The notes under the pieces are model-generated. The model searched no databases and was not told where the DNA came from. It was given only the letters and a program-made list of their open reading frames with translations. Positions 1 to 4,666 of a DNA stretch of 5,767 nucleotides are shown one piece after another. Numbering within the stretch: position 1 is the first letter of the stretch; every line of letters begins with the position of its first letter. This DNA comes from Caldifarciminota bacterium. GTDB lineage: Bacteria > Hydrothermota > Tepidihabitantia > Tepidihabitantales > Tepidihabitantaceae. The translations under genes were made by a program, and so were the position numbers. Location of the stretch: NCBI GenBank assembly GCA_903908785.1, contig CAIVTL010000366.1:1-5767 (forward strand). The letters run 5' to 3'.

Positions 1-16
1 GCTGATGCTTAAGTTA

Positions 17-22
17 TATAAT
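17..22 (+). promoter_or_regulatory. Candidate -10 box (TATAAT)
   Basis: A perfect TATAAT hexamer lies about 40-45 bases upstream of the possible start codons of the phosphopantetheinyl transferase fragment. The matching -35 would fall at or just before the window edge, so it cannot be checked. The surroundings are AT-rich compared with the rest of the window, so a chance match is possible. The purine run GGAAGGA at 32-38 lies downstream and is somewhat too far from the later starts to be a strong ribosome binding site. Confidence 0.35.
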
Positions 23-59
23 CTCTACTACGGAAGGACGCGGCCTGAATATATGAACC

Positions 60-300
60 ATGAAAATTGAGCCCAGCCTTGATAGATATTAACAGCAATG
101 AAATTCACCTCTGGTTTGCCAGAGTTCCCGCTTTGTCAAAAAGCGCAGTCGAAGCATACACGAAGCTGTTATCAAAGGAAGAACAGTACCACTGCGAAAC
201 GTTACTCTTCGAGCGCCACAGGCACGAATATCTCACGACCCGGGCGTTGGTTCGAACAACGCTTTCCCAATATCTGCCTGTTAAGCCTGAAAAGTGGCAG
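60..300 (+). pseudogene. Sfp-type 4'-phosphopantetheinyl transferase, N-terminal fragment
   Basis: This fragment resembles the first 75-80 residues of Sfp-type phosphopantetheinyl transferases, which move the phosphopantetheine arm of coenzyme A onto carrier proteins. What can be seen: NEIHLWF near the N terminus, LLSKEEQ (34-40), an ERHRHEYLTTRALVRTTLSQYL helix region (49-70) and the PEKW motif (74-77). Family members run about 220-250 residues, and the Mg2+/CoA-binding motifs (GxD and WxxKEA) lie beyond the break, so this piece cannot be active alone. Protein similarity stops at codon 78 (bases 298-300), where dehydrogenase sequence takes over in frame. The start is uncertain. A TTG at 67 opens the frame, while the ATG at 60 is out of frame by one base; removing one C from the CCC at 72-74 would join it as MKIEPALIDI. 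Base composition (46% G+C) differs from everything downstream. Confidence 0.72.
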
Positions 301-1572
301 CCCGCAATCGAGCGGGCATCCATCGTCCTGCGCGCGTCGCGGATGATGAAGCAGCGCCGGTTCGAGTTCGACGCGGCGATGATTCTGGAAGAGGGCAAGA
401 ACTGGCTGGAGGCCGACGCCGATTTTGCCGAGGCGGTGGACTTCCTCGATTTCTACGCCCGCGAGGCAATCCGCTATGACCAGCCGTGCGGCGTAACGCC
501 ATATCCGGGCGAGAGCCAGGAGGTGCGTTACATCCCGCTGGGCGTGGGCGTCGTGATTCCGCCGTGGAACTTCCCGTGCGCCATCATGGCCGGCATGACG
601 ACTGCGGCCGCGGTCACCGGCAATACGGTTGTGCTCAAGCCTTCGTCGGACGCGCCGCTGCTCGCGGCCCTGTTCATGGACGTGCTGGAGAAAGCCGGGA
701 TGCCGGCCGGCGTCGTGAACCTCTTGACCGGGCCGGGCGGCTCGGTCGGAGACTTCCTGGTCGAGCATCCGAAGACGCGGTTCATCTCGTTCACCGGTTC
801 CAAGGAGGTCGGGCTGCGCATCATCGAGAAGGCGGCAAAGGTCGCGCCCGGGCAGATATGGATAAAGCGGGTGGTGGCCGAGATGGGCGGCAAGGACTGC
901 ATTATCGTTGACTCGGAAGCTGACGTTGACGAAGCGGTCGAAGGCACGGCGGTTGCCGCGTTCGGGTTCCAGGGCCAGAAGTGCTCGGCCTGCTCGCGCG
1001 CGATTGTGGACGCGAAGGTGTACGAGGAGTTCGTGGAGAAGCTGGCGGCGCGGGTGAAGAAGATAACCGTCGGGCCGACCGAGAAGCGCGAGAACTGGAT
1101 GGGCGCGGTCATCAACCAGCGGGCGTTTGAGTCTCACCTGGCATACATCGAGGTCGGCAAGGCCGAGGGCCGATTGGTGTGCGGCGGAAAGAAAGCGGCC
1201 GGCGACGGGTATTTCATCCAGCCGACGGTGTTCGCCGACGTGAAGCGGAACGCGCGGCTTGCCCAGGAGGAAGTCTTCGGGCCGGTGCTCGCGGTCATCA
1301 AGGCGCGGAGCTTTTCGGACGCGCTCGACATCGCCAACGGCACCGTGTACGGCCTCACCGGCGCGGTCTTCACTCGCAACCGCGAGAAGATCCTGCGGGC
1401 CAAGCGAGAGTTTATGTGCGGGAACATGTACATCAACCGGAAGTGCACCGGCGCGCTGGTTGACGTGCAGCCGTTCGGCGGGTTCAACCTGTCCGGTACC
1501 GATTCCAAGGCAGGCGGCCGCGACTACCTGCTGCTATTCCTGCAAGCGAAGTCAATGACGGAACGGTTCTGA
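67..1572 (+). CDS. rocA: 1-pyrroline-5-carboxylate dehydrogenase, N-terminally truncated and fused to a PPTase fragment
   Basis: Residues 79-501 are a 1-pyrroline-5-carboxylate (glutamate semialdehyde) dehydrogenase, which oxidises glutamate 5-semialdehyde to glutamate with NAD+, the last step of proline and arginine catabolism, in the cytosol. Visible aldehyde dehydrogenase landmarks: IPPWNFP with Asn168, VVLKPSS with Lys191, SFTGSKEVG (241-249) in the NAD-binding fold, EMGGKD with the general base Glu272, GQKCSACSR with the nucleophile Cys306, and EEVFGPV (401-407). The C terminus QPFGGFNLSGTDSKAGG (468-484) is typical of the RocA/PruA group rather than of general aldehyde dehydrogenases. 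Full enzymes are about 515 residues or longer. Here roughly the first 90 are missing and replaced by 78 residues of a phosphopantetheinyl transferase, so the N-terminal strand and part of the NAD fold are lost. All catalytic residues remain, but folding is doubtful. The native start is probably not in this DNA. The next gene begins 38 bases after the stop. Confidence 0.85.
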   Translation: MSPALIDINSNEIHLWFARVPALSKSAVEAYTKLLSKEEQYHCETLLFERHRHEYLTTRALVRTTLSQYLPVKPEKWQPAIERASIVLRASRMMKQRRFEFDAAMILEEGKNWLEADADFAEAVDFLDFYAREAIRYDQPCGVTPYPGESQEVRYIPLGVGVVIPPWNFPCAIMAGMTTAAAVTGNTVVLKPSSDAPLLAALFMDVLEKAGMPAGVVNLLTGPGGSVGDFLVEHPKTRFISFTGSKEVGLRIIEKAAKVAPGQIWIKRVVAEMGGKDCIIVDSEADVDEAVEGTAVAAFGFQGQKCSACSRAIVDAKVYEEFVEKLAARVKKITVGPTEKRENWMGAVINQRAFESHLAYIEVGKAEGRLVCGGKKAAGDGYFIQPTVFADVKRNARLAQEEVFGPVLAVIKARSFSDALDIANGTVYGLTGAVFTRNREKILRAKREFMCGNMYINRKCTGALVDVQPFGGFNLSGTDSKAGGRDYLLLFLQAKSMTERF

Positions 1573-1574
1573 TA

Positions 1575-1601
1575 GGGCCTATTGGACCTATGGGACCTAT
1601 G
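1575..1601 (+). repeat. Three tandem copies of a 9-bp unit
   Basis: Three consecutive 9-mers, GGGCCTATT, GGACCTATG and GGACCTATG, fill the gap between the dehydrogenase stop and the next gene. The second and third are identical and the first differs at two positions. The unit length is a multiple of three, so the array keeps the frame and creates in-frame ATGs at 1590 and 1599. The end of the array merges into the GGAG (1601-1604) that serves as ribosome binding site for the ATG at 1611. Confidence 0.7.
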
Positions 1602-1604
1602 GAG
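1601..1604 (+). promoter_or_regulatory. Ribosome binding site deciding the start at 1611
   Basis: GGAG is followed by six bases and then ATG at 1611, which is standard Shine-Dalgarno spacing. The in-frame ATGs at 1590 and 1599 lie inside the 9-bp repeat; the one at 1599 overlaps this GGAG, and neither has a comparable site at the right distance. This favours 1611 as the true start. Confidence 0.65.
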
Positions 1605-1610
1605 AACACA

Positions 1611-2960
1611 ATGCCTAACAAGAAGCGCGTCATTATCGTCGGTGCGGCCGGGATGGACTACCACGTGTTCAACACGTACTTCCGGGACAACACGGAGTAC
1701 GAAGTCGTGGGGTTCACCGCGGCCGCTGAACAGAATCTCGGCACGACCGGGGGCCTGAGAACTTATCCGCCGAGCCTTGCCGGGAAACTCTACCTCAAAG
1801 GAATCCCGACCTTCGTTGAGAAAGAACTGCCCGAGTTGATCAAGAAGCTCGAGGTCGAGGAAGTGGTTCTAGCCTATTCGGACGTGTCGCACGTCTACCT
1901 GATGAACCTCGCGTCCAAGGTGCTCACCGCCGGGGCAAACTGGCGACTCATCGCGCCCCGGTTCCTGCAAATCCAGGCGAAGAAGCCGATTGCTGCGGTC
2001 TGCGCGGTTCGGACCGGGTGCGGTAAGTCCCAGACCTCGCGCCGCGTCTACGAAATCATCAAGAACCACGGCTTGAAGGTCGTGGCGATACGCGAGCCGA
2101 TGCCGTACGGCGACCTCGAGAAGCAGGTCTGGCAGCGGTTCGCAACCTACAAGGACCTCGACGACCAGCAGGCGACGATTGAGGAGCGTGAGGAGTACGA
2201 GCCGTACATCGATAACGGCATGGTCATCTATGCCGGGTGCGACTACGCGGAAATCCTCAAGCACGCCGAGGCCGAGGCCGACGTCATCGTCTGGGACGGC
2301 GGCAACAACGAAATCGCGTTCTACAAGCCGGACTGCCTGATTGTGCTGGTTGACCCGCTTCGGCCCGGACACGAACTGCGCTATCACCCGGGCGAGGTGA
2401 ACCTGCGCTCAGCCGACGTCGTGGTCATTAACAAAGAGGACACGGCCAAGGCGACGGACATCGAGAAGGTGCGTGCGAACGTCAAGCTGGCGAACCCGGC
2501 CGCGGTTATCATCGACGCCGACTCACCGTGCGACGTGGCCGACCCGGCGGCAATCAAGGGCAAACGCGTGCTCGTGGTCGAGGACGGCCCGACCGTGACG
2601 CATGGCGGCATGGGCTACGGCGCGGGCAAGATTGCCGCGCAGCAGTTCGGGGCAAAGGAAATGGTTGACCCGCGGCCATTAGTGTCCGGCTCGCTGGCGA
2701 GGACCATGGAAGAGTTCAAGCACCTGCAGAAAGTGCTCCCGGCAATGGGCTACTCAGCCGAGCAGCTCAAGGAACTCGAAGACGCAATCAACAAAGCCGA
2801 CTGCGACATCGTGCTGTCGGGCACGCCGATTGACCTGACGCGCATCATCAAGGCCAACAAGCCCATCGTGCGCGTGAACTACCGGCTGCGGGAAAAGTCC
2901 AAGCCGGACCTCGAAGCGGTCCTGACCGACATGCTGAGACGCAAAGGGGTCTTAAAGTAG
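1611..2960 (+). CDS. cpgS: Cyclic 2,3-diphosphoglycerate synthase-family P-loop protein
   Basis: A 449-residue protein of the cyclic 2,3-diphosphoglycerate synthetase family (COG2403, often labelled predicted GTPase). The archaeal enzyme closes 2,3-diphosphoglycerate into a cyclic compound with ATP, in methanogens such as Methanothermus, and is of similar size (about 460 residues). Seen here: an N-terminal Rossmann-like segment (RVIIVGAAGMD, 6-16); a P-loop AVRTGCGKSQ (132-141) in which the usual first Gly is Ala; an acidic Walker-B-like strand VIVWDGG (225-231, Asp229); VVINKED (271-277), which looks like the NKxD guanine-recognition motif; and a conserved-looking segment EDGPTVTHGGMGYGAGK (324-340). 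No signal peptide or membrane segment, so cytosolic. It sits 38 bases behind the dehydrogenase with no promoter visible between, so co-transcription is likely. Bacterial members are common but their physiological role is unsettled; the name gives the family, not a proven activity. Confidence 0.8.
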   Translation: MPNKKRVIIVGAAGMDYHVFNTYFRDNTEYEVVGFTAAAEQNLGTTGGLRTYPPSLAGKLYLKGIPTFVEKELPELIKKLEVEEVVLAYSDVSHVYLMNLASKVLTAGANWRLIAPRFLQIQAKKPIAAVCAVRTGCGKSQTSRRVYEIIKNHGLKVVAIREPMPYGDLEKQVWQRFATYKDLDDQQATIEEREEYEPYIDNGMVIYAGCDYAEILKHAEAEADVIVWDGGNNEIAFYKPDCLIVLVDPLRPGHELRYHPGEVNLRSADVVVINKEDTAKATDIEKVRANVKLANPAAVIIDADSPCDVADPAAIKGKRVLVVEDGPTVTHGGMGYGAGKIAAQQFGAKEMVDPRPLVSGSLARTMEEFKHLQKVLPAMGYSAEQLKELEDAINKADCDIVLSGTPIDLTRIIKANKPIVRVNYRLREKSKPDLEAVLTDMLRRKGVLK

Positions 2961-3003
2961 CCTGCTCCCTCTCCTTTGACGGGAGAGGGCAGGGGTGAGG
3001 GTG
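2961..3003 (+). repeat. REP-like palindromic repeat with GGGGTGAGGG tail
   Basis: The core is a perfect 8-bp stem, CCCTCTCC (2967-2974) and GGAGAGGG (2982-2989), around the loop TTTGACG. It is extended by CCTG (2961-2964) pairing with CAGG (2990-2993) across a two-base bulge, then followed by GGGGTGAGGGTG. This pattern (CCCTCTCC...GGAGAGGG then GGGGTGAGGG) matches a very widespread intergenic REP-like repeat whose spurious translation gives peptides such as LTPALSRQ. It starts immediately after the stop codon of the upstream gene. It may form a transcript-end or processing hairpin, but there is no classical U-tract (GTGTTTTG follows at 3001-3008). Its GAGGG tail sits seven bases before the next ATG. 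Confidence 0.75.
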
Positions 3004-3008
3004 TTTTG

Positions 3009-3560
3009 ATGACTACTGGCGCCGGCGGTGATACCATTGCCGGCGCCAGCCGCTACTGGCGCATCACGGTGACCGTGCTCGCGTGGCTCACCATCATCCA
3101 GGCGGGAATCGGGTTTGTCGGCGGCCTGCTCTCGATACCGCTCGCCGCCGCGTTCCGCCCCGAAAGTCTTGTCCAACAGCTTGGGCCGATGTATGGCGGC
3201 ACAGACTTCTCGGCGATTGACGCCCTGTTTGGCCAGCTTCGGCTGTTCAACTTCATCCAGGTCGGGGCCAACTGCGTTATCTGCGCCGGGGCAATCGGGC
3301 TGCTCCTGCGGAAGAAGTGGGGCTGGTACCTGACCGTTGTGCTCAACCTCGTTCAGGCGGTCGCGTCGGTCGTGCTCGGCCAGCCGTTGCTTCAGAAAGT
3401 CCTGACCGTACTCGACCCGACGCAGGCCGACCGTCTCAGCTACGTCATGGCCATCCTGATTGCGTTGATTCCCATGTCCATCATCGCCTTCCTGCTCTCC
3501 AAATCGGTCATCAGCCAGTTCGAGAAACGGACTATTGACACGGCTGTGAATCAGCATTAG
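3009..3560 (+). CDS. Four-helix membrane protein of unknown function
   Basis: I do not recognise this 183-residue protein. It has four likely membrane helices at about residues 19-47 (long, possibly kinked at Pro44), 79-100, 105-124 and 144-165. A polar loop of about 30 residues sits between helices 1 and 2, and a basic turn RKKWGW (101-106) between 2 and 3. Positive residues (Arg15, Arg18, Arg101-Lys103, Lys165, Lys173-Arg174) place both ends and the middle turn on the cytoplasmic side. No enzyme motif, heme ligand pattern or signal peptidase site was seen. The ATG at 3009 is preferred over a TTG at 2976, which lies inside the REP-like hairpin; GAGGG at 2997-3001 gives a good ribosome binding site for 3009. 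It lies 48 bases after the cDPGS-like gene and 9 bases before the next gene. Confidence 0.72.
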   Translation: MTTGAGGDTIAGASRYWRITVTVLAWLTIIQAGIGFVGGLLSIPLAAAFRPESLVQQLGPMYGGTDFSAIDALFGQLRLFNFIQVGANCVICAGAIGLLLRKKWGWYLTVVLNLVQAVASVVLGQPLLQKVLTVLDPTQADRLSYVMAILIALIPMSIIAFLLSKSVISQFEKRTIDTAVNQH

Positions 3561-3569
3561 GATTGGTCT

Positions 3570-3944
3570 ATGGCAACGACTGTCCGCGACGCGGAGGTGG
3601 AGGAATACGCCCACCAGCTTGAGGTAGAGGTCGCCGGTCTCGACGGCCTGAAAGCGATTGAAGACTGGTACAGGAGGCGGAGTTACGAGATCTGGGTTTC
3701 TTACCACCGTGAAGTTCTACGCCTGACCGAAGCCGGCGTCAGCGTTACCGCGAAGATGCGCGATGACGTGGCGCTTCGGACCGGGGCGACCGCGAAGAGC
3801 CACGAACTGCTGCGGTTCTACGAACGCGCGACGGGCGAATTCATGGCCGGTGTCGCCGACAACCTGACCACGTCCGGGTCGCCGGCGCAAAGAGAAATCA
3901 TCGAGCGGTTCGACACAGCGTGGCGGGAACTGGCGAACCGGTAG
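3570..3944 (+). CDS. Unrecognised 124-residue helical protein upstream of doc, candidate antitoxin
   Basis: I cannot assign a family. The protein is soluble, charged (many Glu, Arg) and predicted by eye to be almost all helical, with Trp/Tyr-rich patches EDWYRRRSYEIWVSYHREVLRL (around 31-52) and LLRFYERATGEFMAGV (80-95). The segment VTAKMRDDVALRTGATAKSHELL (59-81) could resemble a helix-turn-helix, but not convincingly. AGGA at 3559-3562, overlapping the previous stop, sits seven bases before the ATG. Its last 25 bases overlap the doc start, which implies translational coupling. Position and overlap are what one expects of an antitoxin, but it does not look like Phd, AbrB/MazE or YefM (usually about 70-90 residues), and no [S/T]xxxE[G/N] Fic-inhibitory motif was found. 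The antitoxin role is therefore inference from context only. Confidence 0.68.
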   Translation: MATTVRDAEVEEYAHQLEVEVAGLDGLKAIEDWYRRRSYEIWVSYHREVLRLTEAGVSVTAKMRDDVALRTGATAKSHELLRFYERATGEFMAGVADNLTTSGSPAQREIIERFDTAWRELANR

Positions 3945-4321
3945 CGGGCTGGCTCGTCCGCGTTGTCCGGCTCCACGACGACATCATTGAACGGTACGGC
4001 GGCGCGAAAGGGCTGACGGACGTGCGGCTGCTTGAGGCCGCACTGCAGCGTCCATTCATCGGCCTGGCCGACGGAACCGAGTTCTTCCCGACCGACATCG
4101 AGAAGGCCGCCGCTCTGCTTGAGGGCCTTATCGCGTTCCACGCATTCATGGACGGGAACAAGCGAACCGCGACCATCTTCACCTTCGAGTTCCTTAGAGA
4201 GCAGGGCTACATATTGCACCCTGACCCAAGCGAGATTCCCGACGTGGTGGTCAGGATAGCCACACACGACATGAGCCTTGCGGACGTACGTCGCTGGCTC
4301 ACGCACATCACGTCGCGATAG
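3920..4321 (+). CDS. doc: Fic/Doc-family (death-on-curing) toxin
   Basis: A 133-residue protein close in length to phage P1 Doc (126). Family features: an N-terminal VVRLHDDIIERYGG (15-28), which is the usual xxxHDxxIxxxGG opening; a GLTDVRLLEAALQRP segment (31-45); and the active-site loop HAFMDGNKRT (74-83) with His74, Phe76, Asp78, Gly79, Asn80, Lys81 and Arg82. Fic AMPylases have HPFxxGNGRxxR; this protein has GNKR without the second arginine, as in Doc proteins. P1 Doc stops translation by phosphorylating EF-Tu, but its loop reads ANKR, so the activity here (kinase or nucleotidyl transfer) is not settled by sequence. The start is a GTG at 3920, 25 bases inside the preceding gene. No other start codon lies in frame before the conserved HDDIIERYGG, and no strong ribosome site precedes it, consistent with coupling to the upstream gene. 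The protein appears intact. Confidence 0.87.
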   Translation: MAGTGEPVAGWLVRVVRLHDDIIERYGGAKGLTDVRLLEAALQRPFIGLADGTEFFPTDIEKAAALLEGLIAFHAFMDGNKRTATIFTFEFLREQGYILHPDPSEIPDVVVRIATHDMSLADVRRWLTHITSR

Positions 4322-4494
4322 ACCACGGCCCACAGTCGTCTTCCGGCCACGCCCAAGTCTGAGAGGACTGGAAGAAACGCTCGGTATGCCGACATGTGGA
4401 ACCTCGGCGCCGCGAGTCCGGCGCTCCTTGCCTATCCTCAGCCAGTCTGAGCGCGGGCCAGCCCGAAGGCGAAGCCGCCAAGCAAAGTTAGTCC
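4322..4494. other. Non-coding spacer after doc
   Basis: I find no convincing gene in this stretch; open frames crossing it are Arg/Ser/Pro-rich and look like chance. It holds one clear hairpin (4407-4424), two copies of AGTCTGAG (4356-4363 and 4444-4451), a GACTGG/CCAGTC inverted pair (4366-4371 and 4442-4447), and short GC dyads around 4455-4480. No U-tract follows any of these. Confidence 0.55.
4407..4424 (+). terminator. GC-rich hairpin downstream of doc
   Basis: GCGCCG (4407-4412) and CGGCGC (4419-4424) pair perfectly around the loop CGAGTC. It sits 86 bases after the doc stop and could end that transcript, but only TCCTTG follows, so it is not a textbook intrinsic terminator. A chance hairpin in GC-rich DNA cannot be excluded. 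Confidence 0.35.
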
Positions 4495-4530
4495 TTTACA
4501 GACTAGTAGTTAGTCGTTAAACTACTAACG
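4486..4530 (+). promoter_or_regulatory. Operator-like cluster of TAGT/ACTA inverted repeats
   Basis: A distinct AT-rich island in GC-rich DNA. TAGTAGTT (4506-4513) and AACTACTA (4520-4527) form a perfect 8-bp inverted repeat with an 8-base spacer. A second arrangement pairs TAGTC (4490-4494... TTAGTC at 4488-4493) with GACTA (4501-4505), and GTTAGT (4509-4514) can pair with ACTAAC (4524-4529). The dyads overlap the -35/-10 region of the promoter called here, which is where a repressor would bind. The nearest candidate is the winged-helix protein encoded from 4635. The overlapping alternatives could also form competing RNA structures if transcription starts further upstream. Confidence 0.6.
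4495..4523 (+). promoter_or_regulatory. Sigma-70-type promoter for the winged-helix gene
   Basis: TTTACA (4495-4500, five of six matches to TTGACA), a 17-base spacer, and TAAACT (4518-4523, four of six matches to TATAAT). The spacing is ideal and the region is AT-rich against a GC-rich background. Transcription would start near 4530, directly at or just before the GTG of the short ORF, so that ORF would be leaderless or the leader would begin inside it. The following large gene starts about 105 bases downstream. Confidence 0.6.
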
Positions 4531-4666
4531 TGAAGTTCGACTCGACGCGCCTTGATGAACTGCTGTCTGCGCTTGACCGCCTGATTGCCATTGGCGGCGA
4601 CGCCAAGACAGCCTGAAGGATTTCCTGCGCACGCATGGCCACAGCGATGTCGCCGAAGAGATTTAG
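4530..4666 (+). pseudogene. Short ORF, apparently split by a one-base frameshift
   Basis: From GTG 4530 the frame reads MKFDSTRLDELLSALDRL, then IAIGGDAKTA, and stops at TGA 4614-4616 (28 residues). Stepping back one base at 4613 continues it as LKDFLRTHGHSDVAEEI, ending at TAG 4664-4666. Joined, this gives a plausible 45-residue helical protein (GGDAKTALKDFLRTHGH reads naturally across the join), which would overlap the winged-helix gene start by 32 bases. That overlap mirrors the one between the 124-residue gene and doc. I do not recognise it. It may be a small partner protein with a real or sequencing-derived one-base deletion, or a 28-residue leader ORF and coincidence. No obvious slippery heptamer is present, so programmed frameshifting is not supported. 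Confidence 0.4.

Noticed and set aside
202..1137. Long 311-codon open frame on the - strand
   Set aside because: Antisense to the dehydrogenase; low-complexity Arg/His/Leu-rich translation with no family features, as expected in GC-rich DNA.
67..1572. A genuine bifunctional phosphopantetheinyl transferase / dehydrogenase
   Set aside because: Both halves are incomplete and the join coincides with an abrupt change in base composition, which fits a chimera better than a working fusion.
1590..1610. Upstream start for the cDPGS-like gene at ATG 1590
   Set aside because: The added codons are translated repeat, and the only well-spaced ribosome site (GGAG 1601-1604) points to ATG 1611.
1869..2387. 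172-codon open frame on the - strand
   Set aside because: Antisense to the conserved cDPGS-like coding sequence, with no recognisable motif.
2976..3008. TTG start at 2976 for the membrane protein
   Set aside because: It lies in the loop of the REP-like hairpin and would add Gly/Glu-rich repeat-derived residues; ATG 3009 has a good ribosome site.
2952..3707. 251-codon open frame on the - strand
   Set aside because: Antisense to the membrane gene, and its C terminus is the translated REP-like repeat (LTPALSRQ), a known source of spurious proteins.
3818..4333. 171-codon open frame on the - strand across the doc gene
   Set aside because: Antisense to the Doc active-site coding region; no family features.
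4530..4616. Programmed -1 frameshift in the short ORF
   Set aside because: No slippery heptamer or following pseudoknot-like element was seen near the stop at 4614; a simple deletion or coincidence is likelier.
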